Assembly (NCBI GenBank): GCA_907165065.1
Contig: OU015527.1
Span: 24,813,686 to 24,877,685 of the forward strand
Direction: 5' to 3'
Length of the DNA: 64,000 nucleotides
Origin: Caprimulgus europaeus
Lineage: Eukaryota > Chordata > Aves > Caprimulgiformes > Caprimulgidae
In this document: piece by piece, positions 35,799-49,027 of the stretch
Layout: every line of letters starts with the position of its first letter
Numbering within the stretch: the stretch's first letter is position 1
The notes under the pieces: generated by a model
Told to the model about the DNA's origin: nothing
The model's database searches: none
The model's input: the letters and a program-made list of their open reading frames with translations, nothing else
Program-made: the position numbers and the translations under genes

Positions 35799-37382
35799 GG
35801 AATAAGCAAGTGAATTCAAGGAATGCAGCAAGAATCACTACTTTTTCACTTTTTATGATTGAGGAAGTTGTATAGCAGATATTAGCTATTCCCCTTTATT
35901 CTAGAGCTAAGTGACTATTGAACCTTTACTTTTAAGGACAATGAAAGTTTGTTGAATATTTAAGAGTTTGGTTTGCATATCATTTTAGTGGGAATCATTA
36001 ATTACACGGTAAAATCAAAAGTATGTAAAAGAAAATTACACAGAAGACGAATTCAATCAAATCAACATTTTAACTCATAAGGGAGCATTTGTAAAGTGTG
36101 TCTGTACTGCTTATCAGTGAATCTCAAGCAGCAAGTTTTCAAAAACAGTCTCTTTTTTTTTTATAGTAAACATAATTTGCAGACACAAAATTTGCCCCTG
36201 CACTGCTGATCTTCACTTAAACTTTGGGCTGAAGTCTGAGTCTGTAATCATGCAACTGCAATTCATGTCTTAAGAATTATCTTGACAATGCCTTCTGGCT
36301 GGGAATTACTCTCTTTGTGGGTCCATTTGCCTGTACCTAGTCCTTGAAATTGGTCTGTATCTCATGAATAACCTTCACGTGTTCCAATACGCCAAATTAA
36401 TCATATATGTTTTCTTGATTATCTAGTAATGTGTATCTCGGGATATGAAAGTGAGAAATTTTCAGCCAAGATGTACAGCTTAATATTTTTAATTAGAAGG
36501 AATGCTTGAACTACTGATAAGAGTTACGACCCATGCCTGCAAGTCACAGGCATGTTGCCAGCAACCTGTTATGTTGCTGAGCATAGTCTCTGCTGGTAGT
36601 CCAGAGAACGACAGTCACAATAAGAAATTATGTGTTTGTATGTTAAACTTAACTGAGTTTGGTGAGCCCTGCTGCAGTCAACCATTCTTTTACTCTGTTG
36701 CTTGGACAACCCTCTTGAAAGTGCAAAAGTCACTACAAGTTTGAACAATTTTACCATTCCAATGGAAAGCATTTACATTTTTGGAAAGTGTACTCCAAGT
36801 TGTGTGTTTTCACACCCTCTTTTCCCATCAGATAAGATACAGCATTAATATCGTCTCTCATCTCATTGTTAACTAGGAGCATGCCAGGCTGGAAATCTTA
36901 ACCTTATTTGTGATACAGTAGTCAAAAAGTCCTGGATGTCTCCTCCCTCTGGGGAATCGAAGCAATGTGATATACTTGTAAGTTGTACCTCATGGTGACA
37001 TGGAAAATCACCATGAGCCCTACAGTTTACAAAAGGTACACAGAATTGCTGGAGGACATTTCACTTCTTTCAGCTGCCAACTAAATTTTCATTCATATCT
37101 GGAGTGAAACTATAACAGAAACCAGTTCAGCTTTGATTTCTGGCAAGCAATCTAGTAGTGTTTTAAGTACTGGGTAGTTACTTCTTATTGGGCCTTCTCT
37201 TTGAAAAGAATTTATTTAATTTTCACTCTAATAACACAGATCAAAATGAATAATATTTTTTTTCCACATTTCCATAAAGCTTCCTGTTATTTTATCATTA
37301 GTTGATGGACACTCAAAATAATCTATTCTTATTGAGATAATTCTTTATTTCAATCATGAAATGGCTGTTCATGTCTTGGACA
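35799..37382. other. AT-rich non-coding DNA with a short perfect hairpin
   Basis: No supported gene. A perfect 10-bp inverted repeat with a 9-base loop (CTCATGGTGA ... TCACCATGAG) lies at 36989-37017. The open frame at 36502-36744 (80 codons) has no recognisable domain. Confidence 0.6.
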
Positions 37383-37912
37383 TGAGGTTCAACAAGGCTA
37401 AGTACAGCTCTTGCAGTCGAGTCACAACAACCCCATGCAACACTACAGGCTTGGGGAAGAGTGGTTGGAAAGCTGCCTGGTGGAAGAGGACCTACAGGTG
37501 CTGGTTGACAGACAGCTGAAATGAGCCAGCGGTATGCCCAGGTAGCCAAGGAGGCCAATGGCAACCTGACTTATATCTGCTGCTCTCTACATCTACCTGG
37601 AATGAGGTTGTATCCAGGGGGTTGTTGGTCTCTTTTCCCAGATAACAAGCAATAGGACAAGCTGAAATGGCCTCAAGTAGCACCAGAGGATGGTTAGATT
37701 GGATATTAGGAAAAATTTGTTCATCAAAAGGCTACTCAAGCACTGGAACAGTCTGGCCATGGAGTTGGGTGAGTCACTGTCCCTGCAGGTTAGTAAAAGA
37801 CAATGTAGATGTGGCACTTAGGGATATGGTTTAATGGTGGACTTGGCGGTGTTAACGGTTGTCCTTGATCTTAAGGGTCTTTTCCAACCTAAATAATTCT
37901 ATGATTCTATGA
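37383..37912 (+). mobile_element. CR1: CR1 LINE fragment, plus strand, internally deleted (copy F)
   Basis: Plus-orientation CR1: 'aggttcaacaaggctaagta' (equivalent to RFNKAKY of ORF2), 'ctacaggcttggggaagagt' (YRLGEEW), then 3' sequence 'aggatggttagattggatat', 'actggaacagtctggcc' and the end 'ccaacctaaataattctatgattctatga'. The segment that should lie between ORF2 'KANxIL' and the 3' part is missing around 37575-37620, where the text jumps from 'ggcaacctgacttatatctg' to 'gggttgttggtctcttttcc'. No open frame survives. It belongs to a different CR1 subfamily from copies A-C. Confidence 0.85.
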
Positions 37913-40900
37913 TGCTGATATATATTAGTTTCTGAAAATAGCATTATAAAACATGCCATCATCTGGGTTACAGTTCAGCTCATTGTAAGATCTCATTAAT
38001 CCAATGTGACAGAATGGCAGTTAAACATAACAAAAAGATTTTTTACATTGTCTAATGTAAGAGACTAAGGAAAGCTACTGAGTTTCTTAAATATCTGTCA
38101 CTGATTAAAAGCAGTTTTTCCCCGTATCAGAAATGAGGACATTTGAAATGTGTAAAATATGAAGCCTGTAAAAATACTTAAAAGGCTGACACCTTATATT
38201 ATTTGAGCCAATAAAGACATAAAAGCATATGTGAATGTCTAGAAATGAAGTAAGAAAAAAACCTGGAAAAAATTTAGGCATATTGTTTGATATATTTGAA
38301 GCACATATTTAAATATTTTAATTATATTAACAAAATATATGGATGGATTGTCCATACAGTTTCACTAGGGTCAACATACACAAATTGTCCAAATAAGAAT
38401 CTAAGTCTTAGATATGGCTTTCTGAGGACAATAATTTAATACAGATAAAAAATGCCTAAGGGTAAAGGATACTGCAGGTATGCAGGGGTATATCAGCTGT
38501 AAAACCAGTGACTACAGTGGTGTAACAGCAAGTAAGGATTTATCCTACAAGTTCAAAAAGTCTGATAACATCATAGCACACATAATCCAAAAAAAGTGAA
38601 TTATTGCTCATCCATAACTAAATATCAGTCTGGAATCAAAACAGCAGAGACAGCACAAAATAATACAAAAATATAACTGCAGACAGAGTCCAGCTCAACA
38701 TGTCTGGCAAACCTATGAAATAAGGCATGATTTCAGCAAATCCCATCTTCTAAAATAAACATTTGGGTATGGCATCCATTTGGGACCAACAGACCAGTCT
38801 TTTTGCAATACACACAATCTGATCTCCCAATCCATCAAAAAAAAAAAAAAGTTTCACAAGACTGACAGAAGTGAGTGAGAAATGGTCAGTGAGATAAGAC
38901 AAGAATCAATCAAGGCAAATATCTCTTAACTAGAATTTAGACTCCAGTAGAAACACCATGAGTCATAGGTATATTATTAGATAAGAGAATTCTTCTCAAT
39001 TTCTAAAATTATTTCCCGCATTTGGAGTTCTGATAACATACGTTGCTTTATGACATTTTTTTTAATAAATATAAAACTGAAAAGTCCTGTATAAAGACCA
39101 GTCAATTATATTTCATAGTGGAAGGTCTAGAGCAGATAAAAAGAAGTGGAAGATCTCAAAGATTTAGTTCAAGATCTCAGTGATAACAACCATATAATTT
39201 TGTCTTATTTATCAGCCAGATCACCTGTGCAATTACTCTGGCATCATGTTTAAATAACCTCACCCTTGATGGACAAAGCATGGTTGTTGCTGACATATGA
39301 GAGATAAAAAATGAACATTGACTTTTGTAAATAATTCTAACAGGCAGATTATTTTTATTTCATAGCATCTTTTAATTTACTCTGTGTTTAACTTGCCAAT
39401 AACTTGGTCCTGATTCAGTAGATCACAGAGGCAATTTTTGAATTTTGATAATGGGTTTAAACCTTCATTATTTATCAAATCATATATTTATGTCTTCTTT
39501 CATTAAGGGAACAGAATTAAGAAAGAATTTATACTATCTGTTGAACTGAAGACATGCAAATACTGTACACAGCATGTTGGTCAAGTTTGTGTGTGCAAAT
39601 CTGGAAATACATCCATAATTGTCTACACAGGCAAGAGATGTGCTGATCTGCTTTATCACGTCTGGGTTAAGTACCTTTTTATTGGAATAATCTATTCCAA
39701 GCATAAATGATCTTGGGAATAAAATGTGTGTTAAGAGTTTTTATTTGATTCTCTAGTTCCTAACAAAGTCAGAGCACTTCAACTTCCAAGCATGGATTTC
39801 CATTTCAGCTGATCAAACCCTGTGATGTTAAGGAATTTTAAAAAGTCACAGTATTTGCAATGGGAGCAAGGAAAAAAGCAAAAAATTCTATTGCAGCTTT
39901 TTAAATTAGAGAAACTGTCAGTCAGTCAGTGGAAGTAGGATTAACATTAGCAAACAATTGTTCTGAGTTGACATTTCCATCCCTGACGACACTAAAACAT
40001 TAATTAAGTTTAGTACTTGACTGACATGTTATATACAAGCTCTTAGGGCTATACTACAATTGTTGATGGAGATCCAACCTAATCTCCTGAAAAGATATTC
40101 TAGCATTTGCAGCTTTTCTCAACAGAAAAGAGTTAATATTAACAATAATAATTGAGGGTGCGTATTCTGCCAAAGCCTTTGAAGAGTAAGGATGAGAAAT
40201 GTTTGGAAAAGGTTTTAATCTATTATAGCATTTCTCCTGCAAAATCTGTCAGACTCATCAAAAATAGGTGGGGAAAGAAACATTAAGAATTTGAGCTGAT
40301 GCTGTAAGCAAATTTTCCTCAGAATAGTAAAAAATAAGGAATCTGTTTATTCAGCCAGGCTCAGGAAATCTGAGCAAATAGGGTTGAAGTAGTGAGACAA
40401 AGCTTCAGGTATCAAAACTGCTAAATAAAATTTATACGTGCCTTAAAAAATTTGAAACCATCTCTTAACTGATGTTAAAACAACCAGTGCAGTCAGCATG
40501 TTGCATAGTGAGATAGTACCTGGGATTTGCATAATGGTATTGGAAAAATATCAGTACTGATGTAAACAGTTGCCAATTTCATCACTCCAATATTCAAGTA
40601 TATTCAGAATCTAATTTGCAAATAATTTTCAGAGCATTTTATAAATGTGAACTAGTTAATCTGCACAGTATGACTAACCCATGGAAAAATTTACATTCTT
40701 GAGTTCAAAAGCCACCAGACAGATGTCCTTGCCTGTTCTTGCTTCAATTCTTACAGCAAATGCAAATGTAAGAAAATGAGTCAATTTTTTCTGCTACAGG
40801 AATCACTTTTTTCTCATTCTATATATTTAAATTGGTTTTAATCATCAACACTTCATATATAACACAGCCTTTATCCCTCCCTACTGCACACACACTCTAA

Positions 40901-43900
40901 ATTTAATTAAAATAACTGAAATGAAACTACAGATAATTTGTAGTGGGTTTTTTTTGATAGACTGCCACATGTTCCATTTACATAAAACCCATTAGTTAGT
41001 ATTAAATACAAATTAGCTGTTGATACAAATTAAATCATGGATAAATACTTCAGAATAGCCTCAAAAACACATATTTTAATTAATATAACAGTTAACCAGA
41101 TTTATCTTTAGGGTAATCAAGGCTCTCATTCATTTATTTTTCAGTACAATAGGCCAGAGAACTAAGGGCTATCCTGTAACACTTATTTTAATAGTAAAAT
41201 AAAGTCATGGAGAAGGCAGGAGTAATGCCTGGATTCAGGCATTTATGACATATTATATTGTTTTAAAGTTATTCTGCAACTGCCAAGCCAGAGGCGATAT
41301 GAACAAGATTTACATTATGGCTAGGAACTGAAGATGCTGAAAATCTTTTGAACCTTTGATATGTAGTTGTTTCAGGAAATTAGGAGTCTCATAAAGGAAT
41401 TATGAAGCTACTCTTTTTTTTTTTCCTAGCCATTCTAAACATAAAGGTAAAACACAATATGACAAAAAGAGTTTTTAAGGCAACACTTAAATAATTAGCC
41501 TATAAGGGAAAAAGTCATTCAAAATTCAAGGCTCCCAACATCTCTCTCCAAGTGCTACAAATACAAGCAAAATTGTGTCATTCCTAGGTAAACATTTCCT
41601 CATCTTCAAAAATGGGTACAATAATACTTATTTTACATGGGAATTCTGCACTTAGTGAGCATATTGAAAGAGAGCAAAACACTGACAAAAGCTCATCTTA
41701 ATGACTCTTTGTTAGCAAAAGTTTCCTAAGTTTGTATCTCCACAGGACCATAAACCACACACTTTGGCATACATTTTTGGGAACTTTTATATGGAAGCTC
41801 CCTCAAAATTCTAATATGTTTTGAGAGAGCTTTTATTTAACAGCAACAGAAGTAACCCTGAGCTCCTTATGGCAGTTCAAAATTTGCAAGATTAGAGGGA
41901 TCTTTAAACTGTAATGTTTAACAAATCAAAGAAATAGCACTCTGTGGAAAGCAACATATGACAAATTTGGTTCCACTGTAGCTAAAGGAAAAACTGTCCA
42001 CAAAAATATGGGAATAAAGCAGCTAGGCTATATAAATGCTTTGGAGGAATAGAGAGCAATTGAAGTGGTGCTAAAGTAGAAACTGTACAACCATTACAGA
42101 TTTTGAACCAGTTAGACTGTCAGTGTTCCAGATGTTGCAGATTGTTCACATGTTTTTACTGCTGTTGTTATGGCTATGGGATGTAGTAGAATCAGATTGG
42201 CTGTACAGTGGCGGAAACAATACTGAAGGACTGTGAATCCAGTTTAGCATCACCTACAAGAAGCTGAGCCACCACAGCATCATATGAATAAGCCAGGTCT
42301 GAGTGACTCTCCAGCTTGCAAGATCAAGCCCTGTTTGTGCAAAAGTTGGGTTGTAATTTGTCTTGTATCCAGCCAGTGGAAAAGGTGCTCCTGAATGAGT
42401 GTGATAGCATTAAGTTGCTCTTTGGATTGCAGGATATGGCCCTTAACTTACATTTTTTAAAAAGTAAAGATACATTTTTCTTAATTATACTTTCAGTTGA
42501 AGGTGTATCCAATAAACTGCATGTTTAGTTAAACATAAAACCTAAAGTGCCTAAACTAATTGCAGGATTCAGCACAGTATGTGAGTATTTATATTTAACA
42601 GAAGGACAACCTGATCTGATGTCTCTACAGTATAGATTCAATCTCTAGGGAAAATTTGGCATGCATATGCACTCAATGTAATTCTATTCTGTTCAGTGAG
42701 GAGGAACAGAGCATAATTAGCAATGAATTAGTCAGCCTAGATTCACTGATTCATCTTATCTGTGTTTTACACAATGCATTAACATACAGCACCTAATATG
42801 CCATGTGTCTTAATTTTAAAATTATTTAGGAATATTAAATGCATGGGAGCAATTAATGGGAGAAATTATTGACTGCTGAATTGTTCAGCCTGGAAACTGA
42901 CCCTAAATCCCATCTTTTCAAAAAGGAGTGGACAGGCAGAGAACTCAAAATAATTGTTTACAACATTCCCATGACATAGGTGCAGTCTAGGTAGTATAAT
43001 ATGAAAAGCATAACATTTTCAAATAAAAAACAAAATAATATAAGAATGTTGGGACCTGAAAATGTAAGTCAATAAAATAGTCTACTTTCAACAAAGTTGC
43101 AATATTTACCCTCTACTAGAAACAAAACTTGTGGTAAACAATGAGAACTTATAAAAGGTGTGTGGGTGACTCCCACCACTGCAAAAATTTTTAGGTCTTC
43201 TGTCTATGATCTAAAGAGATCTTAATAGATTGTAACTTTGCACAGGTAACTATGGAGGACTTGAAGCCATTTAAAAGTTCTTTCAATTCTCATAATTCTG
43301 AGCTGATTATCTGCCCAGCATTTGATGGTCTTTGAGCCAGGTACTGAATAAACTATTAACATCTGTTAATCTTGGAACAAAACAAAAACAAAAGGAAAAT
43401 AAAAACATTTTCCCACCTGGATTTCCTGAAAAAAAAACCCCAATGTGACATACTGGTTGGCTTTAAACAACTTTGCCTCCCAAGATTTTCATTCTGAACT
43501 GGAAGTTTCCTGTATTGCTTCTGACTCAGTCAAGGGAGGATCTAAAAATTATATTAAAGCAGGAACTCATTCTGTCAGCTACGTCTAATTGCTGTTGCAA
43601 CAGACTAGGAATGCTACCGGAGCCACTGCTACCTTCACAAGGATACACCTGGACACTTGGATACAAGGACACTTGGATACACGCAGGACTTCAGAAGGAA
43701 AACAAAGTACAGGAAGAACTTTGCAGTACTAAGCACTGAAACAGGAACAATCAAAATCATTAAGCACAAGATTATGTTGTGAAAGACATGGTCATTATTA
43801 AACCAGCTGATACAGGAAAACATCTTTGCCCTTCTACAGACATGAAGAAGGATCTTAGAGCCAAGTATAGTTTGGGAATAAAGGATCCCATCTTATCTCA

Positions 43901-46900
43901 ATGATTAGGATTATTTTATACACAAATCTGGATAATCAAACTAATAATGTCTGTAGTGAGATTATTAACAATATTGAGGGTTAGACTACAATTATTAGGG
44001 ATCTGCTTTGACTTCCCACGAAGCTGCATCAGTTCAGTCATATGTTCCTAACATACATGTTGATTTGTACAGACATGATGTAACAGTTCATATTTTGAAA
44101 ATGGATTCTTTCTATTCCTCTCCTTACACACCTTAAAATAAGGGCCAGAATGTAATTGTTTGAAAACTAAAGAATATATCCTAGCATAGAATTCTCTAGC
44201 AGGATATTAATAAATGGTGAACTCATTATCTAAGCTTGTGGTTTCATATCAACTGAAATATAAATTTATGCTCTCTGTTCATCCCTGCCCAGAGTTGAGC
44301 AGAGGTTTCAGGACATTCTTCAGACCATTATGTAGAATTTATGATGTTGATTGGTGGCCGGGTTTGAAGACTAAGGGGAGATTTTTAAAAAAAATAAAAA
44401 ATAAGGAATTGCTAGGGTTGACAGAAAGATATTATCTCCAGGGGTTTCTATGCAAATAGAAAAACAAACCCTGGACTACTATAAAAAAAAAATAAAAGAC
44501 TACTTTCAGGCAGTAAAGTTTTTGGCTACGTAGTGCTTCAATTACAAATATGTGATGATATGACATCTAGATACGCAATCTACTGAATTGTGTTTTCCAC
44601 TGATTATATCTTCTATATCCAAATTATAGCTACAGGTAGAGTCTCTAGGTTGGATTGGCAGACCTAGCACATATTCACATATACCGTTGGCTCATGCATT
44701 AGGGGGTAAAAAATGAACTCACAAGTTGACAATAAGGCTATTTATATATACAGATTTAGTTAATTTATTTGACACAGAACCAGTGGAAGAGAATGAGATC
44801 ACAAAGGAGACAGTATCCAAGCCATCTGTTAGGATCTCTCAGCAGAAATGGAGTTTGTGTTGATATGTGTTTCTTTTAAGTTTCTTTCATGTTACACAGA
44901 TTTGTGTTTCAGGACTATTTAAAAAGAGCTGTACTTACTCCATGATATTTGAAGAAAGGACTGATTTTTTCCTTGTGCCTTTTTACAATCAACTTATATT
45001 CCTCTACAATTAAAATTGGGATGGAGAGAGGATGCTCAAAAATTAATTTGCATTCAGAACTGTTTCAGACTTTTAAAATCTTGATCTAATAGCATTTATT
45101 GGCCTGGAAATATGAACATTTCCATTGCTAGAAACTATGAATGAATGTCTTCTTCCTTGACAGCAGTGTTGGGGATTATGTTAGTGATTTTAGTTTGTGA
45201 GGAATTCACCCTGAATCTCTGTATATTCATCTAAAATGGTTTCCTACTAGCACTCCTATAAATACTAAACACATCACTAAGTTATCGGATTGGACAGAGC
45301 CAGAAAACTATGGCCTGGAAGGGGTACAGAGCTACCATGTCTGTCCAGAGCCCCAGGGCAAATTACGCAGGTCAGACGCTACACTACTGAACCCACCTGG
45401 GGCATCCTACATTAAAACCTACCCTAAAAGCCTTGAAAAATTATCCTGAGATTTGGGCAAAGCTAAAACCCTCACCTTGCAGTATCTTTAGCCTTTTATA
45501 GTCTTGGTTATCAATTGACAAACAGAATAGTGATTTTTTTATTTTTTTTTACCCCATATTTAAAAAGTACCAAGACTCCCATTATCTGGTTGCTATAACT
45601 TTTATCCAAAGCAGTTTACAGAGAATGCAAATATCCCCCTGATGTTGCTCCTTTCAGATACCCACATCTTCAATCCATTCAGCTCATGCAACTCATGTAG
45701 TATTTAGCTCATTCAGGAAAAGTCATGTTCTTTTTTCTACTGTGCTATGCTGCTATGTGGACCAGGTGAGCAGAGCAATAAAAGTTGTTAGGTTAAGAAG
45801 ACTAGTAGCACCAACTAAAAATTAGAAGAAAAATCAAAAATAATAAGCTTGGAACAGTGAAAATAAACACAGACAATCTGTTTAAATAATAACTTCAAAA
45901 GAAAGAAAAAAAAAGTATAATAAAAATTAATTTTAGAAATCAAGAACTTTTAAGAAGTTAACATTTTCCTTTAAACATTTTCATCTAACTATATATAAAA
46001 TGCAGTAGTTAATCAATATATCACATGAACCAAGTTGAAGATGTGTGCCTTGGAAATGGCAGGAACTGTTCTATGAGTTTCTCAGTTAAAACAAATGTAC
46101 ACATCCTTTAACTGACCCTACACTTTGACAGTATCCAACAGCATAAATCCTTTACAAGTTAGGTAAATACACTAATTATTTTTCAAGTCCATTCTACTGC
46201 TATTTAGTAACTGATACACCAGATAACTAAATTTACAGACTTCTTTTAAGAATACTGCCTTGCAGTTCCTTAAAATAAAAATTCAGATTGTTTCTTGACT
46301 TAATCAGCAATGCACATTTATATATGACCTCTGTCATGAGAAAGACTAAAAAGAAAGGGTCCTATGTAACAGTTAATTAGATATGTGCCTCCTTAATTAT
46401 AACAATAATTCCATTCCTAATGTAGTCTTTATACTTGCTATAGACTTTATATTTAACTAAAGATATTTTTAAAGCCTTTTGTTCTTTCTTGAATATATTT
46501 TTGCTGAAGTTATTTGGAGTTCATAAAGGTGATAACTACTTGTTCATTACATTTTAAAATGGTCCTTTGCATTTTAATTAAAGCTTTTTGTTTAATCTAT
46601 ATTTCTTATCTAGTTTTCTAGTGAAACTTAAAGCTATTTAGTTTATAAAATGTACAACTTGCAAACTGATGCTAACTTTAGCTAATTCATCTTTTTTAGC
46701 TTTTTTCCTTCTTAAAATGAACCACACAAAACAAGTACAACAGCCTAATATGATATGGTACACAAAAGTAAATTTGATCTGATTTAGTCTTTGAGATCAC
46801 GAGATAGATTTTTGTGAAGAAAAAAATGCTATTCATATGAAGACACACAAGGTCTGATTCTTATTTCACACTATGGTTAATGAGGAATAACGGTAACAAA

Positions 46901-48279
46901 TGAGCTACCAACAGACCCACAAATATATTGTGATATAAAAGATTTTACTATTTCTATCCTTTTTATTGCATATCTATATTCACATTTTTAACTTGTCAGA
47001 CAAGTTTTACTCTCATCAGCCTTCACAGTATTACAATATTGAGTAATGTGAAAGATCCTATTTGCCAGAATATAAATGTATCAGAACACAAAAATGGAAC
47101 CACAAATTCAGGAGATAGATAAATGTGGTCAACAAAATTATGCATGGCAGAATAGAAAAAAATTATCTATAAAAATATTTCAGCATTTTCTTACCACAGA
47201 TAATGAAGGAAAGGCTTAAAAATCCAAGTGCCAAAAATACAATAAATGCCTGCTTGAGTCAGATCAATTCTATGTGATTTAGAATTAGTGTTTTCTTCTG
47301 TTCTCTAAATTAAAAATGTTTATCTGTTGAGGCATGGTTCAAAAACATAAGCAAAGCCAAAATTTTTGTTGTAGCCATCTAGCCTATTCGTCTTTAAATG
47401 TCTATATTTTCCATACTAAAGAAAGATAGAAAAACCCCACTGAAATTACACCTACATAGGATGAATAGAAATTTTTTCACTGGGCTACTTCCTGTTCATC
47501 TGGGATGAATTCTTCCCCTACAGTGTGCATTTTGGTGCAGCAGCTAAGTGTTCATTACTTCTCCAATAAGCAAGCCTAAAGCGTACAATGGCATCTATTT
47601 TATCAATTTTTTAAAAATCTACACCTTTTAAATGTTATATTATCTTGATGTTCGTGTTTAGGCTTTGACTGTAACAGCTCCAGTTTTTCTTTTAGTCCAT
47701 CCAACAGTATAAATATGCAAGTTCCAGAGCTCAAAGCATTCCCAGGCACTGCTTAACAGCCTACACACAGCCACAATGCCTGAAGACTCTATTAATACTT
47801 TGTAAATATCTCTATGATCTGGAATCAGGCACATGACGAAATCTCTTTTCTAGTTCAAGCACAATTATTTTTGGCATTTGGGCAAATACTTCTAATGAGG
47901 ACACTTTACCAAAATTTTTCTGCACAACTTCTGCCAGTTTATAATATTTTTGTGGATAAAATATGTTTTGTTTCAAAAAAATGCTTGGGTTTTATCACTT
48001 ATATTTTGCTGAATTGTTGTATGGAATATTATATATTTCTTATCAGATTATTAATCCCACAAGTACCCCTTGGTTGGTACAAATACCTCTAAAGCTGTAA
48101 GTATTTTTTTCTATGTCTCTCATATTAACATCAATGAGGCTAACATCTGATTTAAATGCATTGATCAAGAATTGTCCTAAGTGTTGCCATTACAGAAATA
48201 TTTTGAAAAATATTTGGCATTCCCAAGTAGAAACAAAGAAAACGTCCCATTTTTCTCATGCTAGAGCATAACAGGGTAT
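37913..48279. other. Long repeat-poor AT-rich stretch, no gene seen
   Basis: About 10.4 kb without a supported gene or clear interspersed repeat. Small features: poly(A) near 38838-38852, a T run near 41412-41423, and a 16-bp tandem at 43651-43681 (GGACACTTGGATACA twice). Open frames reach only about 90 codons. Diverged repeats or conserved regulatory DNA could be hidden. Confidence 0.55.
43651..43681 (+). repeat. Two-unit 16-bp tandem repeat
   Basis: GGACACTTGGATACA occurs at 43651-43665 and 43667-43681, with a weaker partial unit just upstream (AGGATACACCT). A minor local duplication. Confidence 0.8.
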
Positions 48280-48903
48280 TCAAACAGCTCGTTGCAGATT
48301 CTTACTTGCCTGAGTCAGTTGTGTGTTTCTCAGGGCATCAGAACAGTAACTATTAGTGAGGGAGTGGTCATCCCTTTTCTTTGGGGCCAAGAAATTTGCA
48401 CCTTCATTTTTGAAAAGCAGTAGGAACTGCAGGCCTTGCTCTCTGGTTCCTTCACTGGCTATCTCACTTGCTGCATCCACTTCCTCAGCATATTTGCCAG
48501 ACTTTTTCCTCCTCATTACAGAAGCCTCAGAGCAACCCTGATTTGTACATTTCCTTTTGTTCATGCTCAATGTGGCAAACCCTTGAAAAAATTGCTAGAG
48601 GTTATTTCTTCCTCTATCAGCACAAAGTACAAATCTCCTCTCTTTGAGGAGATTGTTCACCAAAGCATCTGTGAAACTGTAGCTCTACACCCAAGGTCTA
48701 CAAAGGGACCTTGTAGGTGTAGAAGGAGTGATATGCTAATCATAACTCCTGCTAGGACATTTCAAAGAATATGCCATAGCTGTGATAATAAGCAAAACAA
48801 CTTTAAAAAAATCAGAATATTTCAGCAGGAACTAGTTCTGTTTTTATTCTATGCTGACAAAATTACAACAAAAACTGCAATACTGTTTTCATGTGAGCTG
48901 TAA
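48280..48903. other. Non-repeat segment with overlapping open frames and two hairpins
   Basis: A plus-strand open frame of 155 codons (48436-48903) and a minus-strand frame of 96 codons (48280-48570, starting MSMNKRKCTNQGC) overlap here; the former is the longest I see outside clear retroelements. I recognise no domain in either. Perfect 9-bp stem AATCTCCTC ... GAGGAGATT at 48632-48654, and an imperfect stem at 48685-48722 (CTACACC/AAGGTC arms). It could be an exon of an unrecognised gene, an old repeat, or chance. No splice or promoter evidence was established. Confidence 0.3.
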
Positions 48904-49027
48904 AACTAGGCTCTTAGTTACTGACAATGTTGTATTTGGTTTATCCCTAATGGCCTAACCTAAATTTCAATTGCACGACATCCATCTAAATTTCATTTTG
49001 TTGTCAGTTTAGTTCCCTAATTGAGGT

